From contig NZ_FNIY01000002.1 of assembly GCF_900104355.1 (NCBI RefSeq), positions 186,001-250,000 on the forward strand: a DNA stretch of 64,000 nucleotides, given 5' to 3'. Positions 1 through 10,126 of the stretch are shown here, piece by piece. The translations under genes and the position numbers were made by a program. Position 1 is the first letter of the stretch, and every line of letters starts with the position of its first letter. Source of the stretch: Phyllobacterium sp. OV277 (GTDB lineage Bacteria; Pseudomonadota; Alphaproteobacteria; Rhizobiales; Rhizobiaceae). A model generated the notes under the pieces. The model was given only the letters and a program-made list of their open reading frames with translations, did not search any database and had not been told where the DNA came from.

Positions 1-682
1 GCGAGGACAGGCAGAGCGGCATGATGTGGCGCAGGACAATCCGAAAGGGCGATGCACCCATCAGGCGCACGGCTGCAATATAGTCGGAGTTGCGTATGGT
101 GAGCGTCTCGGCTCTGGCAATACGGGCATAGGGTGGCCACGAGGTGACGGCGATGGCCAAGACCGCATTCTCAATGCCGGGTCCCAGGGCTGCGACCAGC
201 GCCAGCGCCAGAATGAGCTTTGGAAAGGCAAGGAAAATATCCGTCAGGCGCATCAGGATCGAATCCACCCAGCCACCCGCATAACCGGCGACAGTGCCGA
301 CGATCAGGCCGATAGGTGCCGCGATGATAGCGACGAGAATCACCACATAGAGTGTCAGGCGCGAGCCATAGATCAGGCGCGAGAGAATATCGCGGCCCTG
401 ATCATCAGTACCAAGCCAATAGTCACCACCGGGCGGCAACAGGCGCGCATTGCGCAAATCGCCAATGACAGGCGAATGCGGTGCGAGAACATTGGCCAGG
501 GCGGCCACCAGCAACAGCGCGATGATGATGGCAAGACCGGCAAGGGCGAGCCGGTTGCTGGCAAAGCGGCCCCACACCAGATAGGCGCGCCCAAGCCTTG
601 CCTGCAGGCGCGATTGCGGACGGTCGCTCATCAGCCATTCACGGCGGGACATGGGTTGTGGTGTCTTGATTGTCTGGCTCAT
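1..682 (-). CDS. dppC: Peptide ABC transporter permease, DppC/OppC type (3' end outside window)
   Basis: Inner-membrane permease subunit of a peptide/nickel-class ABC importer. The 227 visible residues start MSQTIKTPQPMSRREW. They show the cytoplasmic N-terminus, a first membrane helix (about residues 43-66), the family signature WLGTDDQGRDILSRLIYGSR (about 88-107), further helices, and the EAA-loop region DYIAAVRLMGAS (about 203-214) that contacts the ATPase. The remaining C-terminus lies beyond the left edge. The ATG overlaps the dppB stop by 4 bp (ATGA), so the two are probably translationally coupled. ATPase genes (dppD/dppF) would be expected further left. Substrate is inferred only from the family and the dipeptidase in the same operon. 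Confidence 0.93.
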   Translation of the reverse strand, partial: MSQTIKTPQPMSRREWLMSDRPQSRLQARLGRAYLVWGRFASNRLALAGLAIIIALLLVAALANVLAPHSPVIGDLRNARLLPPGGDYWLGTDDQGRDILSRLIYGSRLTLYVVILVAIIAAPIGLIVGTVAGYAGGWVDSILMRLTDIFLAFPKLILALALVAALGPGIENAVLAIAVTSWPPYARIARAETLTIRNSDYIAAVRLMGASPFRIVLRHIMPLCLSS

Positions 683-1746
683 CGTGCACGCGTCCGTGGG
701 TCAAGCACCCGATACAAAAGATCGGACAGAAGATTGATGGCGATGAACACTGTACCGATGACGATGGTGCCACCAAGCACAGCGTTCATATCGGCGTTTT
801 GCAGGGAGTTGGTGATGTACATGCCGAGACCCGGCCATGAAAAGACTGTTTCAGTCAGGACTGATCCCTCAAGCAAATTGGCGTAGGACAGGGCAATGAC
901 CGTCACCAGTGGCACCGCCGCATTGCGCAGCGCATGGGCCCAGATGATACGGGTTTCGGACAGGCCCTTGGCACGGGCGGCTACGATATATTCCTGTTCC
1001 AGTTCATTCAGCATAAAACTGCGGGTCATGCGGCTGATATAGGCAAGCGAGAAATAACCGAGCAGCGAGGCGGGCAGGATGATGAAGGAGAAGATATTCC
1101 GGAAGGCTTCCCAATTGCCCTGCAGCACGGCGTCAAGGAGATAGAAGCCTGTTATGGGCGTGAAAGTATATTCATAGATGACATCAATACGGCCGGGGCC
1201 AGAGGTCCAGCCGAGTTTTGCATAGAACACCAGAAGCGCCAGCAGCCCAAGCCAGAAGATTGGCATGGAATAGCCGATCAGACCGATAAGACGCACGATC
1301 TGGTCAACAAGGCTACCGCGCTTGACAGCGGCGAGCACACCAAGCGGTACGCCGAAAAGCGTGCCTATGAGTGTACCGAAAGTGGCAAGTTCCATCGTCG
1401 CGGGAAATACCCTGCGGATGTCGGTCATCACAGGATTGGACGTTAAAACCGAATTGCCGAAATTGCCCTGCAATGCGCCTTTCACGTAAAGGATGAACTG
1501 CTGATAGATCGGCAGGTTCAACCCATATTCTTCCCGGATACGTTCGACCACATGGGCCGGGGCTCGATCACCAACGATCGCCAAGGCGGGGTCAATGGGA
1601 ATGACCCGCCCGATGAAGAACGTGACGGCAAGAAGGCCAAGGAAGGTGATTGCACCGATCAGCACAAAACGGCCAATGGCAAGGGCAAGGCTGGAGACCC
1701 AGGCGCCTGAGCGCCTGGCCTCCAGTTGGGTATCGGTCGTTGTCAT
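679..1746 (-). CDS. dppB: Peptide ABC transporter permease, DppB/OppB type
   Basis: Inner-membrane permease partner of DppC, 355 residues, normal for the family. It has an N-terminal helix (SLALAIGRFVLIGAITFLG), the periplasmic stretch typical of DppB, then about five more helices, and the EAA loop EYIVAARAKGLSETRIIWAH near residues 245-264. I chose the ATG at 1746 (MTTTDTQLEA) because the longer reading frame to 1857 would run 83 bp into the end of the binding-protein gene. The binding-protein stop lies 28 bp upstream and the dppC start overlaps the stop. Specificity (dipeptide, oligopeptide or other) cannot be read from the permease. Confidence 0.92.
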   Translation of the reverse strand: MTTTDTQLEARRSGAWVSSLALAIGRFVLIGAITFLGLLAVTFFIGRVIPIDPALAIVGDRAPAHVVERIREEYGLNLPIYQQFILYVKGALQGNFGNSVLTSNPVMTDIRRVFPATMELATFGTLIGTLFGVPLGVLAAVKRGSLVDQIVRLIGLIGYSMPIFWLGLLALLVFYAKLGWTSGPGRIDVIYEYTFTPITGFYLLDAVLQGNWEAFRNIFSFIILPASLLGYFSLAYISRMTRSFMLNELEQEYIVAARAKGLSETRIIWAHALRNAAVPLVTVIALSYANLLEGSVLTETVFSWPGLGMYITNSLQNADMNAVLGGTIVIGTVFIAINLLSDLLYRVLDPRTRAR

Positions 1747-1774
1747 CGTTTCAGCCTTGGGCGTTTGCCCCAGT

Positions 1775-3385
1775 TCATTTCGATACGTTGAAGACGTAGT
1801 TGGTATCGAATGATGGTCCAAGCTTAAGGCCCTTGAGGGTTGAGCGGTAACCAGCAACTTCCGTCTGCTGGAACAACATCACAAACGGGCTTGTTTCAAG
1901 AACCTTCTTCTGCAGATCCACGTAGATCTGCGCACGTTTGGCCGTGTCGCGTTCAAGCAAAGCGGCCTTGGTTTCCTTGGTCAACTCAGGCACGTCCCAG
2001 GCATTGCGCCATGCGAGCGTCTTGTTGGTGCCCGTATCGGCATTATCAGGATTGCTGGTGAAGGTTTCCGCATTGGAATTCGGGTCCCAGTAATCAACGC
2101 CCCACTGGCCGATATAGATGTCGTGCGTGCGGGCACGGAATTTTGTCAGGGTCTGCTTGCCGTCGCCGGGGATAATCTCCAGCTTGACGCCGCCCTGTGC
2201 AAACGTCTGCTGTACGGATTCGGCAATGCCCGTTACCGGCTGGCCGTTACGCACATCCATTGTCACCGAGAAGCCGTCCTTCAGACCTGCCTTATCAAGA
2301 AGCTCCTTGGCCTTTGCCACGTTGAGCGAATAGGGCTTTTCATCCAGTTCGCCCAGAATGCCTTTCGGCAGGAACGTCTGGTGGATTTCGCCGATACCCT
2401 TGATCAGCTTTTCGCCGATGGCATCGTAATCAACGAGATACTTCAGCGCTTCGCGCACCTCCGGCTTGGCCAGATTGGCGTTCTTCTGGTTAAGACTGAA
2501 ATAATAGATCGTGCCCTTTGGCGCACTTGTCGTCTTGATGTCGCTGTTCTTCACAACCTGTTCCAGATCGTTCGGTTCCAGATTGCGGGCAACATCAATA
2601 TCGCCTTTCTCCAGAAGCAGGCGCTGCGTCGCGCTTTCCTTCACATGGCGATAGATAACGCGGTTGAGTATCGACTTGGTGCCGTAATAATTGTCATTGC
2701 GTTCCAGAACGAGGATTTCATTGGCACGCCAGTCGCGGATTTTCATCGGACCGGACCCGGCATAGTTGGTCTTCATCCAGGCATTGCCGTAATCATTGTC
2801 GACGATGTGCTGGGAGACGAGCTTCTTGTCGACAACCGAGGCGACCGTTGCGGTCAGACAGTTGAGCACAAAGCTTGGCGCATAGGGCTGATCAACGGTG
2901 AAGACGAACGTGTTCGGGTCTGTCGCCTTGGCCTTTTCGGTCACATTGTCAGGCTTCAGGCCAAACTGGGTGAGAATGAACGCCGGGCTCTTGTCGATCT
3001 TGATGGCGCGCTCGAAGGAATAGGCAACGTCTTCGGCAGTCAACGGGTTGCCGGAGGCGAATTTGAGGCCCTGCTTCAGCTTGAACGTATAGGTCAGGCC
3101 ATCATCAGAAACCGTCCAGCTTTCGGCAATATCGGGGATAATCTTGGAAGGATCGTTGATATCGAGACGAACCAGCTTGTCATAGGTATTGCCGTTGATC
3201 TCACCCATGGTGAGCTCGAATGCTTCGCCCGGATCAAGCGTGATGACATCATCAATCGCCCACGCTTCGACAAGCGTGTCCGCCGGTGTTGCCGCCCACG
3301 CAGGCACGCCCGACACAATAAGCGCTGACAGCGCCGCGCTGCCGACGAGCAGTCGGAATTTTGCGTTTATCTGATTGATCAACAT
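1775..3385 (-). CDS. Peptide ABC transporter substrate-binding protein (SBP family 5)
   Basis: Periplasmic binding protein of 536 residues feeding the DppB/DppC channel. The start at 3385 has AGGGG 8 bases upstream and gives a clear signal peptide (MLINQINAKFRLLVG..., cleavage probably after VPAWA near residue 31). The mature protein has the family-5 pattern: DTLVEAWAIDDVITLDPGEA near the N-terminus, the central SFERA region of the SBP_bac_5 domain, and a long C-terminal lobe ending NYVFNVSK. The frame is open further upstream, but that part lacks a signal peptide and would overlap the dipeptidase gene. It sits 28 bp after the dipeptidase, so the operon order is dipeptidase, binding protein, dppB, dppC. 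Peptide ligand is inferred. Confidence 0.92.
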   Translation of the reverse strand: MLINQINAKFRLLVGSAALSALIVSGVPAWAATPADTLVEAWAIDDVITLDPGEAFELTMGEINGNTYDKLVRLDINDPSKIIPDIAESWTVSDDGLTYTFKLKQGLKFASGNPLTAEDVAYSFERAIKIDKSPAFILTQFGLKPDNVTEKAKATDPNTFVFTVDQPYAPSFVLNCLTATVASVVDKKLVSQHIVDNDYGNAWMKTNYAGSGPMKIRDWRANEILVLERNDNYYGTKSILNRVIYRHVKESATQRLLLEKGDIDVARNLEPNDLEQVVKNSDIKTTSAPKGTIYYFSLNQKNANLAKPEVREALKYLVDYDAIGEKLIKGIGEIHQTFLPKGILGELDEKPYSLNVAKAKELLDKAGLKDGFSVTMDVRNGQPVTGIAESVQQTFAQGGVKLEIIPGDGKQTLTKFRARTHDIYIGQWGVDYWDPNSNAETFTSNPDNADTGTNKTLAWRNAWDVPELTKETKAALLERDTAKRAQIYVDLQKKVLETSPFVMLFQQTEVAGYRSTLKGLKLGPSFDTNYVFNVSK

Positions 3386-3413
3386 TATGATTACCCCTGT
3401 TTTTTGTATTGTT

Positions 3414-4469
3414 TCAGTTTGTTTCGTGCCAGGCCGACCCAAGAACGCGCATCCAGTTCCCGCGGCAAATCTTGGCAAGGTCCTCTTCAGAATATCCCGC
3501 CTCTCCCAGCGCGTTGACGAGCGCCTGATTACCCGCTGCATCACCAATTTCGCCGGGGATTTTAGCACCATCAAAATCTGAGCCAAGTGCCACGCAGTCA
3601 ATACCCATACGATTGACCATATAATCAATATGACGAACCATATCGCTGAGCGGTGTATCGGCATTTTCGCGCGCGTCAGGACGCAGCATCGCCACAGCGT
3701 AATTCAGGCCAACCAGCCCCTTGCGCTCCCGGATAGCGTCGAACTGTTTGTCCGTCAGATTGCGGGCGACCGGGGTCAGCGCATGAACATTGGAATGGCT
3801 GGCGACCAGCGGCTGATCGCTGATACGGGCGACATCCCAGAAACCTTTTTCGGTGATGTGGGCGAGATCGACAAGAATACCGAGGCGATTGCAGGCCTTG
3901 ACGAGATCCTCGCCAGCGGCGGTCAAACCGGGGCCCGTATCGGGGTCCATGGGGTAAGCAAAGGGAACCCCATGGCCAAAAACATTGTTGCGGCTCCAGA
4001 CAGGCCCCAGAGAGCGCAAACCGGCAGCATAGAAGACATCCAGCGCGGAAAGATCAGCGCCAATACCTTCGCAGCCCTCAATATGCAAGACCGCAGCAAA
4101 AAGGCCCTTGCCCATCGCTTCCTCGATATCGGCAGTGGACCGGCATAATTTCCAACCGCCCGCCTGTTCGAGACGCAGCGCAATTGAAGCCATTTCCAGC
4201 GAGATGTCGAGAGAGGGCGCACGCTCCAAAGGCGCGGCAAGCGGCGTAGAGTAATGACCTTTTGCATCAGGCGCCTTGAAGGCGAGATCGCCGGATGGGA
4301 CATAGATGGCACAAAGTCCACCAATCAACCCGCCCTTCAGCGCACGCTTCTTGTCGATATGCCCTGATGTGGTGCCGTCGATGAATTCCCTGATCGGGTC
4401 GGCTCCGTCTCTTGAATGTTTCCACAACCGGTAAAGCACATCGTTGTGACCATCAAAGACAGGCTGCAT
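3414..4469 (-). CDS. Membrane dipeptidase family (M19) zinc peptidase
   Basis: Zinc dipeptidase related to renal dipeptidase, 351 residues, probably cytoplasmic because no signal peptide is visible. Metal-site motifs of family M19 are present: the H-x-D pair in FDGHNDVLYRLW (H8, D10), the bridging Glu in HIEGCEGIG, the His of VDLAHITEKGFWD, SHSNVHALTPVARNLTD, and the Asp of LGSDFDGAKIPG. Two ATGs are close together (4481 and 4469). The second has GGGA at better spacing and I prefer it. As first gene of the peptide-transport operon it would cleave imported dipeptides. Family members also hydrolyse D-residue dipeptides, so cell-wall peptide recycling is an alternative. Confidence 0.9.
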   Translation of the reverse strand: MQPVFDGHNDVLYRLWKHSRDGADPIREFIDGTTSGHIDKKRALKGGLIGGLCAIYVPSGDLAFKAPDAKGHYSTPLAAPLERAPSLDISLEMASIALRLEQAGGWKLCRSTADIEEAMGKGLFAAVLHIEGCEGIGADLSALDVFYAAGLRSLGPVWSRNNVFGHGVPFAYPMDPDTGPGLTAAGEDLVKACNRLGILVDLAHITEKGFWDVARISDQPLVASHSNVHALTPVARNLTDKQFDAIRERKGLVGLNYAVAMLRPDARENADTPLSDMVRHIDYMVNRMGIDCVALGSDFDGAKIPGEIGDAAGNQALVNALGEAGYSEEDLAKICRGNWMRVLGSAWHETN

Positions 4470-4718
4470 TTCAATTCCCAATCCGGTTGTTCGGCAAGGC
4501 GCGGGTACCGATAAATCGTTTCATCAATTCCGGCATCACGCACTTCTTCTTTGACAAAAGATCATGTCACCGGCGAACAGGCAAGATAGTAATTGTACAA
4601 AAGTATAATAGCCGCCGCATTTGTGCGCGGGCTGCCTATGACGACTGATTGCAACCTGTGGGTCGTGGTTAAAACCCAGCTTTCAGGCTACCAATTGAGA
4701 TATTTCACAATTCGTGTT

Positions 4719-4761
4719 TTGTATGATGTTAATTTTAGCATATGATATTTCTAGCATATGA
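4719..4761 (+). promoter_or_regulatory. Putative promoter and direct-repeat operator of the TumE/TumA-like pair
   Basis: TTGTAT (4719-4724) and TATGAT (4741-4746) are spaced by 16 bp, as for a housekeeping promoter. The 10-mer TAGCATATGA occurs twice, at 4736-4745 and 4752-4761, with a 16-bp period; each copy contains the palindrome CATATG. The first copy overlaps the -10 element and the second contains the toxin start codon. I infer this is where the HTH antitoxin binds. If the -10 is right, the mRNA leader would be only a few bases long, which fits the absence of a Shine-Dalgarno sequence before the ATG. The remainder of 4470-4718 shows no clear gene. Confidence 0.45.
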
Positions 4762-5057
4762 GGAAATCCGCGATCCTTATTCGAGACGAGCGATTTGATT
4801 TTCCGGATGGTCTGATCGTGCAGATCAAAATATGGAAATTACCTTACTCGACTACAGAGCGACCCCATGGTTTGAAATATTCGCTCTTTTTTGGTCGAAG
4901 AGGCGAGAGAATAATAGGTTATGATAATGAGGCGGGGAAAGGCGATCATCGTCACTATCGCCACCAAGAAGAACCATATGCGTTCAGGTCAATGGTCGTG
5001 CTGGTCGAGGATTTCTTGGCCGACATCCGTCGTGAGATGAAAGGAAGCCGCTCATGA
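4758..5057 (+). CDS. TumE-like toxin (DUF6516 family)
   Basis: Small basic protein of 99 residues, first gene of a two-gene cassette. The pattern (RDERFDFPDGLIVQIKIWKLP, then HGLKYSLFFGRRGERIIGYDNEAGKGDHRHY) resembles the TumE/DUF6516 toxin-antitoxin family, in which a small protein is always followed by an HTH partner. The molecular activity is not shown by the sequence. The ATG lies inside the second TAGCATATGA repeat and lacks a recognisable ribosome binding site. The stop overlaps the next start by 4 bp. The cassette is visibly richer in A+T than gyrB or the dpp operon, suggesting later acquisition. Family assignment is from memory of the motif pattern and should be taken as likely, not certain. 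Confidence 0.68.
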   Translation: MRKSAILIRDERFDFPDGLIVQIKIWKLPYSTTERPHGLKYSLFFGRRGERIIGYDNEAGKGDHRHYRHQEEPYAFRSMVVLVEDFLADIRREMKGSRS

Positions 5058-5416
5058 ACGAATTAAAAATTCTAATCGAGCGATTCGAAGATTTTTCGAA
5101 GCGGTCTGTCGAAACTGCAAAGCTTCTTGATGCGGGAGATTATAAGAATCAGCCCGCCACGCTTTCGTTTAACAGCATGCAAACACTTTTAAAGGTGTTG
5201 ACGCCCAATCGTTGGACCTTGGTGGAAAAACTAAGCGAGATTGGCCCGTCGTCCATACGCCTATTGGCCCAACAGTTAAAACGTGATTATCGGGGAGTTC
5301 ATGCCGATGTTAAGGCATTGGAGGACGAGGGGCTTATAATCCTGCACTCCGGCAAGATCAGCGTTCCCTGGTGCAAAATTACCGCTGTCTTTGAAATAGG
5401 CGGTATAGCGGCATGA
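5054..5416 (+). CDS. Winged-helix antitoxin partner (TumA-like, HVO_A0114-type DNA-binding protein)
   Basis: Protein of 120 residues with an N-terminal helical segment (about 1-50) and a winged-helix DNA-binding region: NRWTLVEKLSEIGPSSIRLLAQQLKRDY (about 55-82), then the recognition-helix stretch RGVHADVKALEDEGLIIL. This matches MarR/ArsR-like HTH proteins found directly downstream of TumE-like toxins. It overlaps the toxin gene by 4 bp, so synthesis is likely coupled. By analogy it would neutralise the toxin and repress the shared promoter, where two direct repeats are seen. The order is toxin first, the reverse of most classical type II modules. Confidence 0.68.
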   Translation: MNELKILIERFEDFSKRSVETAKLLDAGDYKNQPATLSFNSMQTLLKVLTPNRWTLVEKLSEIGPSSIRLLAQQLKRDYRGVHADVKALEDEGLIILHSGKISVPWCKITAVFEIGGIAA

Positions 5417-5421
5417 GGAAA

Positions 5422-5449
5422 GGCACCTCCGTAACATTACGAAGGTGCC
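5422..5449. terminator. Hairpin between convergent tumA-like gene and gyrB
   Basis: A 28-nt near-perfect hairpin: GGCACCT (5422-5428) pairs with AGGTGCC (5443-5449), and the inner CGTAA/TTACG closes a 2-nt loop with one C/A mismatch. It lies between the stops of two converging genes. On the gyrB strand it is followed by TTTCCTC, a weak T-tract; on the plus strand there is no T-tract. It probably serves mainly gyrB. Confidence 0.5.
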
Positions 5450-5456
5450 CGAAACC

Positions 5457-7904
<2,448 letters not shown>

Positions 7905-8091
7905 TCAATCTTTTCTTGGCGCCGTGAGCTGGCGTGAAGGACCCGGGCGAATCATGCCCGGTTACAGACTTAGATATAGTGGTTAATGTGGGTTTTTCCA
8001 ATTCTTGAGCACCAGGCTATCCACGGATGATGGCTAAATTAGTGGACATTGGGAATAATTATACCCACATCGTGGCTCTGGAGGCTGCCAA

Positions 8092-9471
8092 ATGGACACT
8101 GTCAGAACCGCATTCATTCCCCCTGCACCTGTACCGCGTACGGGACCGGTTGGTACGATTGAGCTAATCCGCACCATTTACCGCAATCCACTCGAATTAT
8201 GGGGCGAGCCCTCCTACAATGATCCGTGGGTATCAATCGATTGGGCCTTCCAGCATACGATCATCGCCAATGATCCCGGATTGATCCGGCATGTGCTTGT
8301 CGACAATGCCAAGAACTACAAAATGGCGGCAGTGCGCCAGCGCATCCTGCGCCCAATCCTGCGCGATGGGCTTTTGACTGCCGAAGGCGAAACATGGAAG
8401 CGCTCGCGCAAGGCCATGGCCCCGGTGTTCACCCCGCGCCATATCAATGGCTTTGCCGAAGCTATGAAGCGAACGACCGAAAACTTTGCCCAGCGCTATG
8501 AAAGCGTGGCCGGAACCGTCGATGTCTCCCGCGATATGACGATGCTCACCTATGACATTCTGGCGGAAACTTTATTCTCAGGCGAAATCGCCGGGGAAGC
8601 GGATCAATTTGCCCACGAGGTTGACCGGCTGTTCGAGACGATGGGCCGCGTCGATCCGCTTGACCTTCTCGGTGCGCCAAGCTGGCTGCCGCGCTTTACC
8701 CAGATACGCGGGCGCCGGGCGCTGGCTTTCTTTCGCAAGATCGTTGCCGAGACCATCGTCCTGCGCAAGGCACGGATGGACCGTGACGGTGATAAGGTTC
8801 CCAATGATTTCCTCACGCTACTCTTGCGCGCAGAAGGGCCGGAGGGGCTGTCGCGTGCCGAGATCGAAGACAATATCATCACCTTCATCGGTGCCGGGCA
8901 CGAAACCACGGCGCGCGCGCTTGGCTGGACGCTTTATCTGCTGGCGCAGGCACCATGGGAGCGCGACCTGATCGAGCAGGAAATCGATGCCTTCATGCAG
9001 CAGGACTCTTTGCCCGCGCCGCATGATTGGCTGAACGCCCTACCCTTCACCCGCGCAGCCTTTGAGGAAGCCATGCGGCTCTACCCGCCCGCCCCCTCGA
9101 TCAATCGCGAGCCGGTGGAAGACGATCAGTACAAGGACCTGTTTATTCCCAAGGGCTCGGCCATTCTGGTCATGCCATGGACCGTGCATCGCCACCGGCT
9201 CTATTGGGACAACCCCGAGGCTTTCGTGCCCGCCCGCTTCCATCCAGATAATCGCGACAAGATTGACCGTTTTCAGTATCTGCCGTTCGGCGCCGGACCG
9301 CGCGTCTGCATCGGCGCCAGCTTTGCCCTGCAGGAAGCCATCATCGCGCTTGCAATACTGCTGCACCGCTTCCGCTTTGATACGGTTGGCGCAGGCAAAC
9401 CATGGCCGGTACAGAAGCTGACCACCCAACCCGATGGCGGCTTGCCCATGGCTGTTACCGGGCGGAGATAA
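8092..9471 (+). CDS. Cytochrome P450
   Basis: Soluble heme-thiolate monooxygenase of 459 residues, no membrane anchor visible. The oxygen-activating I-helix is FIGAGHETTARALGW, the ExxR motif lies in FEEAMRLYPPAPS, and the heme loop is FGAGPRVCIGASFALQE with the ligand Cys at residue 406. This resembles the bacterial CYP4/CYP102-like group that hydroxylates fatty acids or hydrophobic compounds. Start supported by GGAGG 8 bases upstream. It stands alone: no ferredoxin, ferredoxin reductase or fused reductase domain is adjacent, so electron donors must be encoded elsewhere. Substrate unknown. Confidence 0.93.
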   Translation: MDTVRTAFIPPAPVPRTGPVGTIELIRTIYRNPLELWGEPSYNDPWVSIDWAFQHTIIANDPGLIRHVLVDNAKNYKMAAVRQRILRPILRDGLLTAEGETWKRSRKAMAPVFTPRHINGFAEAMKRTTENFAQRYESVAGTVDVSRDMTMLTYDILAETLFSGEIAGEADQFAHEVDRLFETMGRVDPLDLLGAPSWLPRFTQIRGRRALAFFRKIVAETIVLRKARMDRDGDKVPNDFLTLLLRAEGPEGLSRAEIEDNIITFIGAGHETTARALGWTLYLLAQAPWERDLIEQEIDAFMQQDSLPAPHDWLNALPFTRAAFEEAMRLYPPAPSINREPVEDDQYKDLFIPKGSAILVMPWTVHRHRLYWDNPEAFVPARFHPDNRDKIDRFQYLPFGAGPRVCIGASFALQEAIIALAILLHRFRFDTVGAGKPWPVQKLTTQPDGGLPMAVTGRR

Positions 9472-9477
9472 GAGAGT

Positions 9478-9530
9478 GAGCGTTGCATGAACGTGGTTCG
9501 TGGTTCGACATAACAACCATGAGGGAGATA
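9478..9530. repeat. Repeat family C fragment (rhizobial intergenic repeat)
   Basis: On the minus strand this segment reads TCTCCCTCATGG followed by TGTCGAACCACGAACC, matching 19224-19256 in the opposite orientation. It is the start of a 655-bp gene-free stretch after the P450 gene made up almost wholly of repeat pieces. A related piece, CCTCATCCTGAGCTTGTCGA, occurs at 9714-9733. Confidence 0.6.
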
Positions 9531-9537
9531 TCTCCTC

Positions 9538-9646
9538 CCGTCATCCTCGGGCTTGACCCGAGGACCCGTAACCCCAAAGTGCTGAATATCGGGATTCACC
9601 TAATCTCCTTAGTCGTGGGTCCTCGGGTCAAGCCCAAGGATGACGG
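9538..9646. repeat. Repeat family A: palindromic intergenic element, copy 1
   Basis: Two 30-nt arms that are inverted copies: CCGTCATCCTCGGGCTTGAC... (9538-9567) and its near-complement ending AAGGATGACGG (9617-9646), separated by about 49 nt. Each arm also contains its own short hairpin (CCTCGGGcttgaCCCGAGG). A second copy lies at 19053-19167. Elements of this type are abundant between genes in Hyphomicrobiales. Confidence 0.85.
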
Positions 9647-9847
9647 TGGGGTGGGTTGCTGAGGAGTCAAGTTCTGCAATGGTGGAGATTAGTTTTGCAA
9701 CCAAACCAAACCCCTCATCCTGAGCTTGTCGAAGGGCGCAACAATCGATTTGCAGCCGACATGATTAAGCTTCCCCATTGCCACGCCCGCTTTTGCGTCT
9801 GGCTATTGAAAGGTGGGAAAGACGGGCGATCCAAAAACGGCGGCATT

Positions 9848-10008
9848 CACCCCCCTCTGTCCTGTCGGACATCTCCCCCACAAGGGGGGAAATCAGCTGT
9901 CAGTACTGCCTTTGCACAATTTGAAATGCTTCCTGTTGTGGGAAAGCGTTTGTGTCGATGTGATCTCCCCCCTTGTGGGGGAGTAGTCCGACAGGACAGA
10001 GGGGGGTG
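9848..10008. repeat. Repeat family B: 160-bp palindromic element, copy 1
   Basis: Left arm CACCCCCCTCTGTCCTGTCG... through CACAAGGGGGGA (9848-9890) is inverted at 9964-10008. The interior (TCAGCTGT...CTTTGCACAAT...GTTGTGGGAAAGCGTT) is also conserved in the copy at 22355-22514, so the whole 160 bp behaves as one element. Reading frames crossing it are repeat-derived and are not genes. Confidence 0.88.
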
Positions 10009-10074
10009 AAATGCCTCGACCCAATGGCAGAAAGCCCCCTGCAACCCCGCATAGACAAACAATAAACCTGCCAA

Positions 10075-10103
10075 TTGATTTCACATGAAATAAACGCTAT
10101 ATT
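10075..10103 (+). promoter_or_regulatory. Promoter of the Xre/RES module
   Basis: TTGATT (10075-10080), 17-bp spacer, TATATT (10098-10103): close to the housekeeping consensus with ideal spacing. Transcription would begin near 10110, which argues that translation starts at the ATG at 10127 with AAAGG upstream and not at the ATG at 10112. Confidence 0.65.
10078..10091. promoter_or_regulatory. Operator palindrome 1 of the Xre/RES module
   Basis: ATTTCACATGAAAT is a perfect 14-bp palindrome apart from its central CA. It overlaps the -35 element and the spacer. A near-identical site follows 27 bp (centre to centre) downstream. Confidence 0.6.
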
Positions 10104-10119
10104 CCTTTCAGATGAAAGG
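10104..10119. promoter_or_regulatory. Operator palindrome 2 of the Xre/RES module
   Basis: CCTTTCAGATGAAAGG, 16 bp, shares the TTTCAnnTGAAA core with operator 1. It covers the expected transcription start. Together the two sites bracket the -10 element, the layout expected for cooperative autorepression by the antitoxin or the toxin-antitoxin complex. Confidence 0.6.
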
Positions 10120-10126
10120 TATGATT

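Noticed and set aside
2123-3328. 401-residue open frame on the plus strand
   Set aside because: It lies wholly antisense to the peptide-binding-protein gene, has no recognisable domain or ribosome site, and arises from the codon bias of the real gene.
3386-3664. 93-residue N-terminal extension of the peptide-binding protein
   Set aside because: It would hide the signal peptide and overlap the dipeptidase gene; the internal ATG at 3385 has a good ribosome site.
9656-10009. 117-residue frame between the P450 gene and the Xre/RES module
   Set aside because: Its sequence is produced by repeat families A to C (for example the CRTSPPQGGK and PPCGGVVRQDRGG stretches are translated repeat B).
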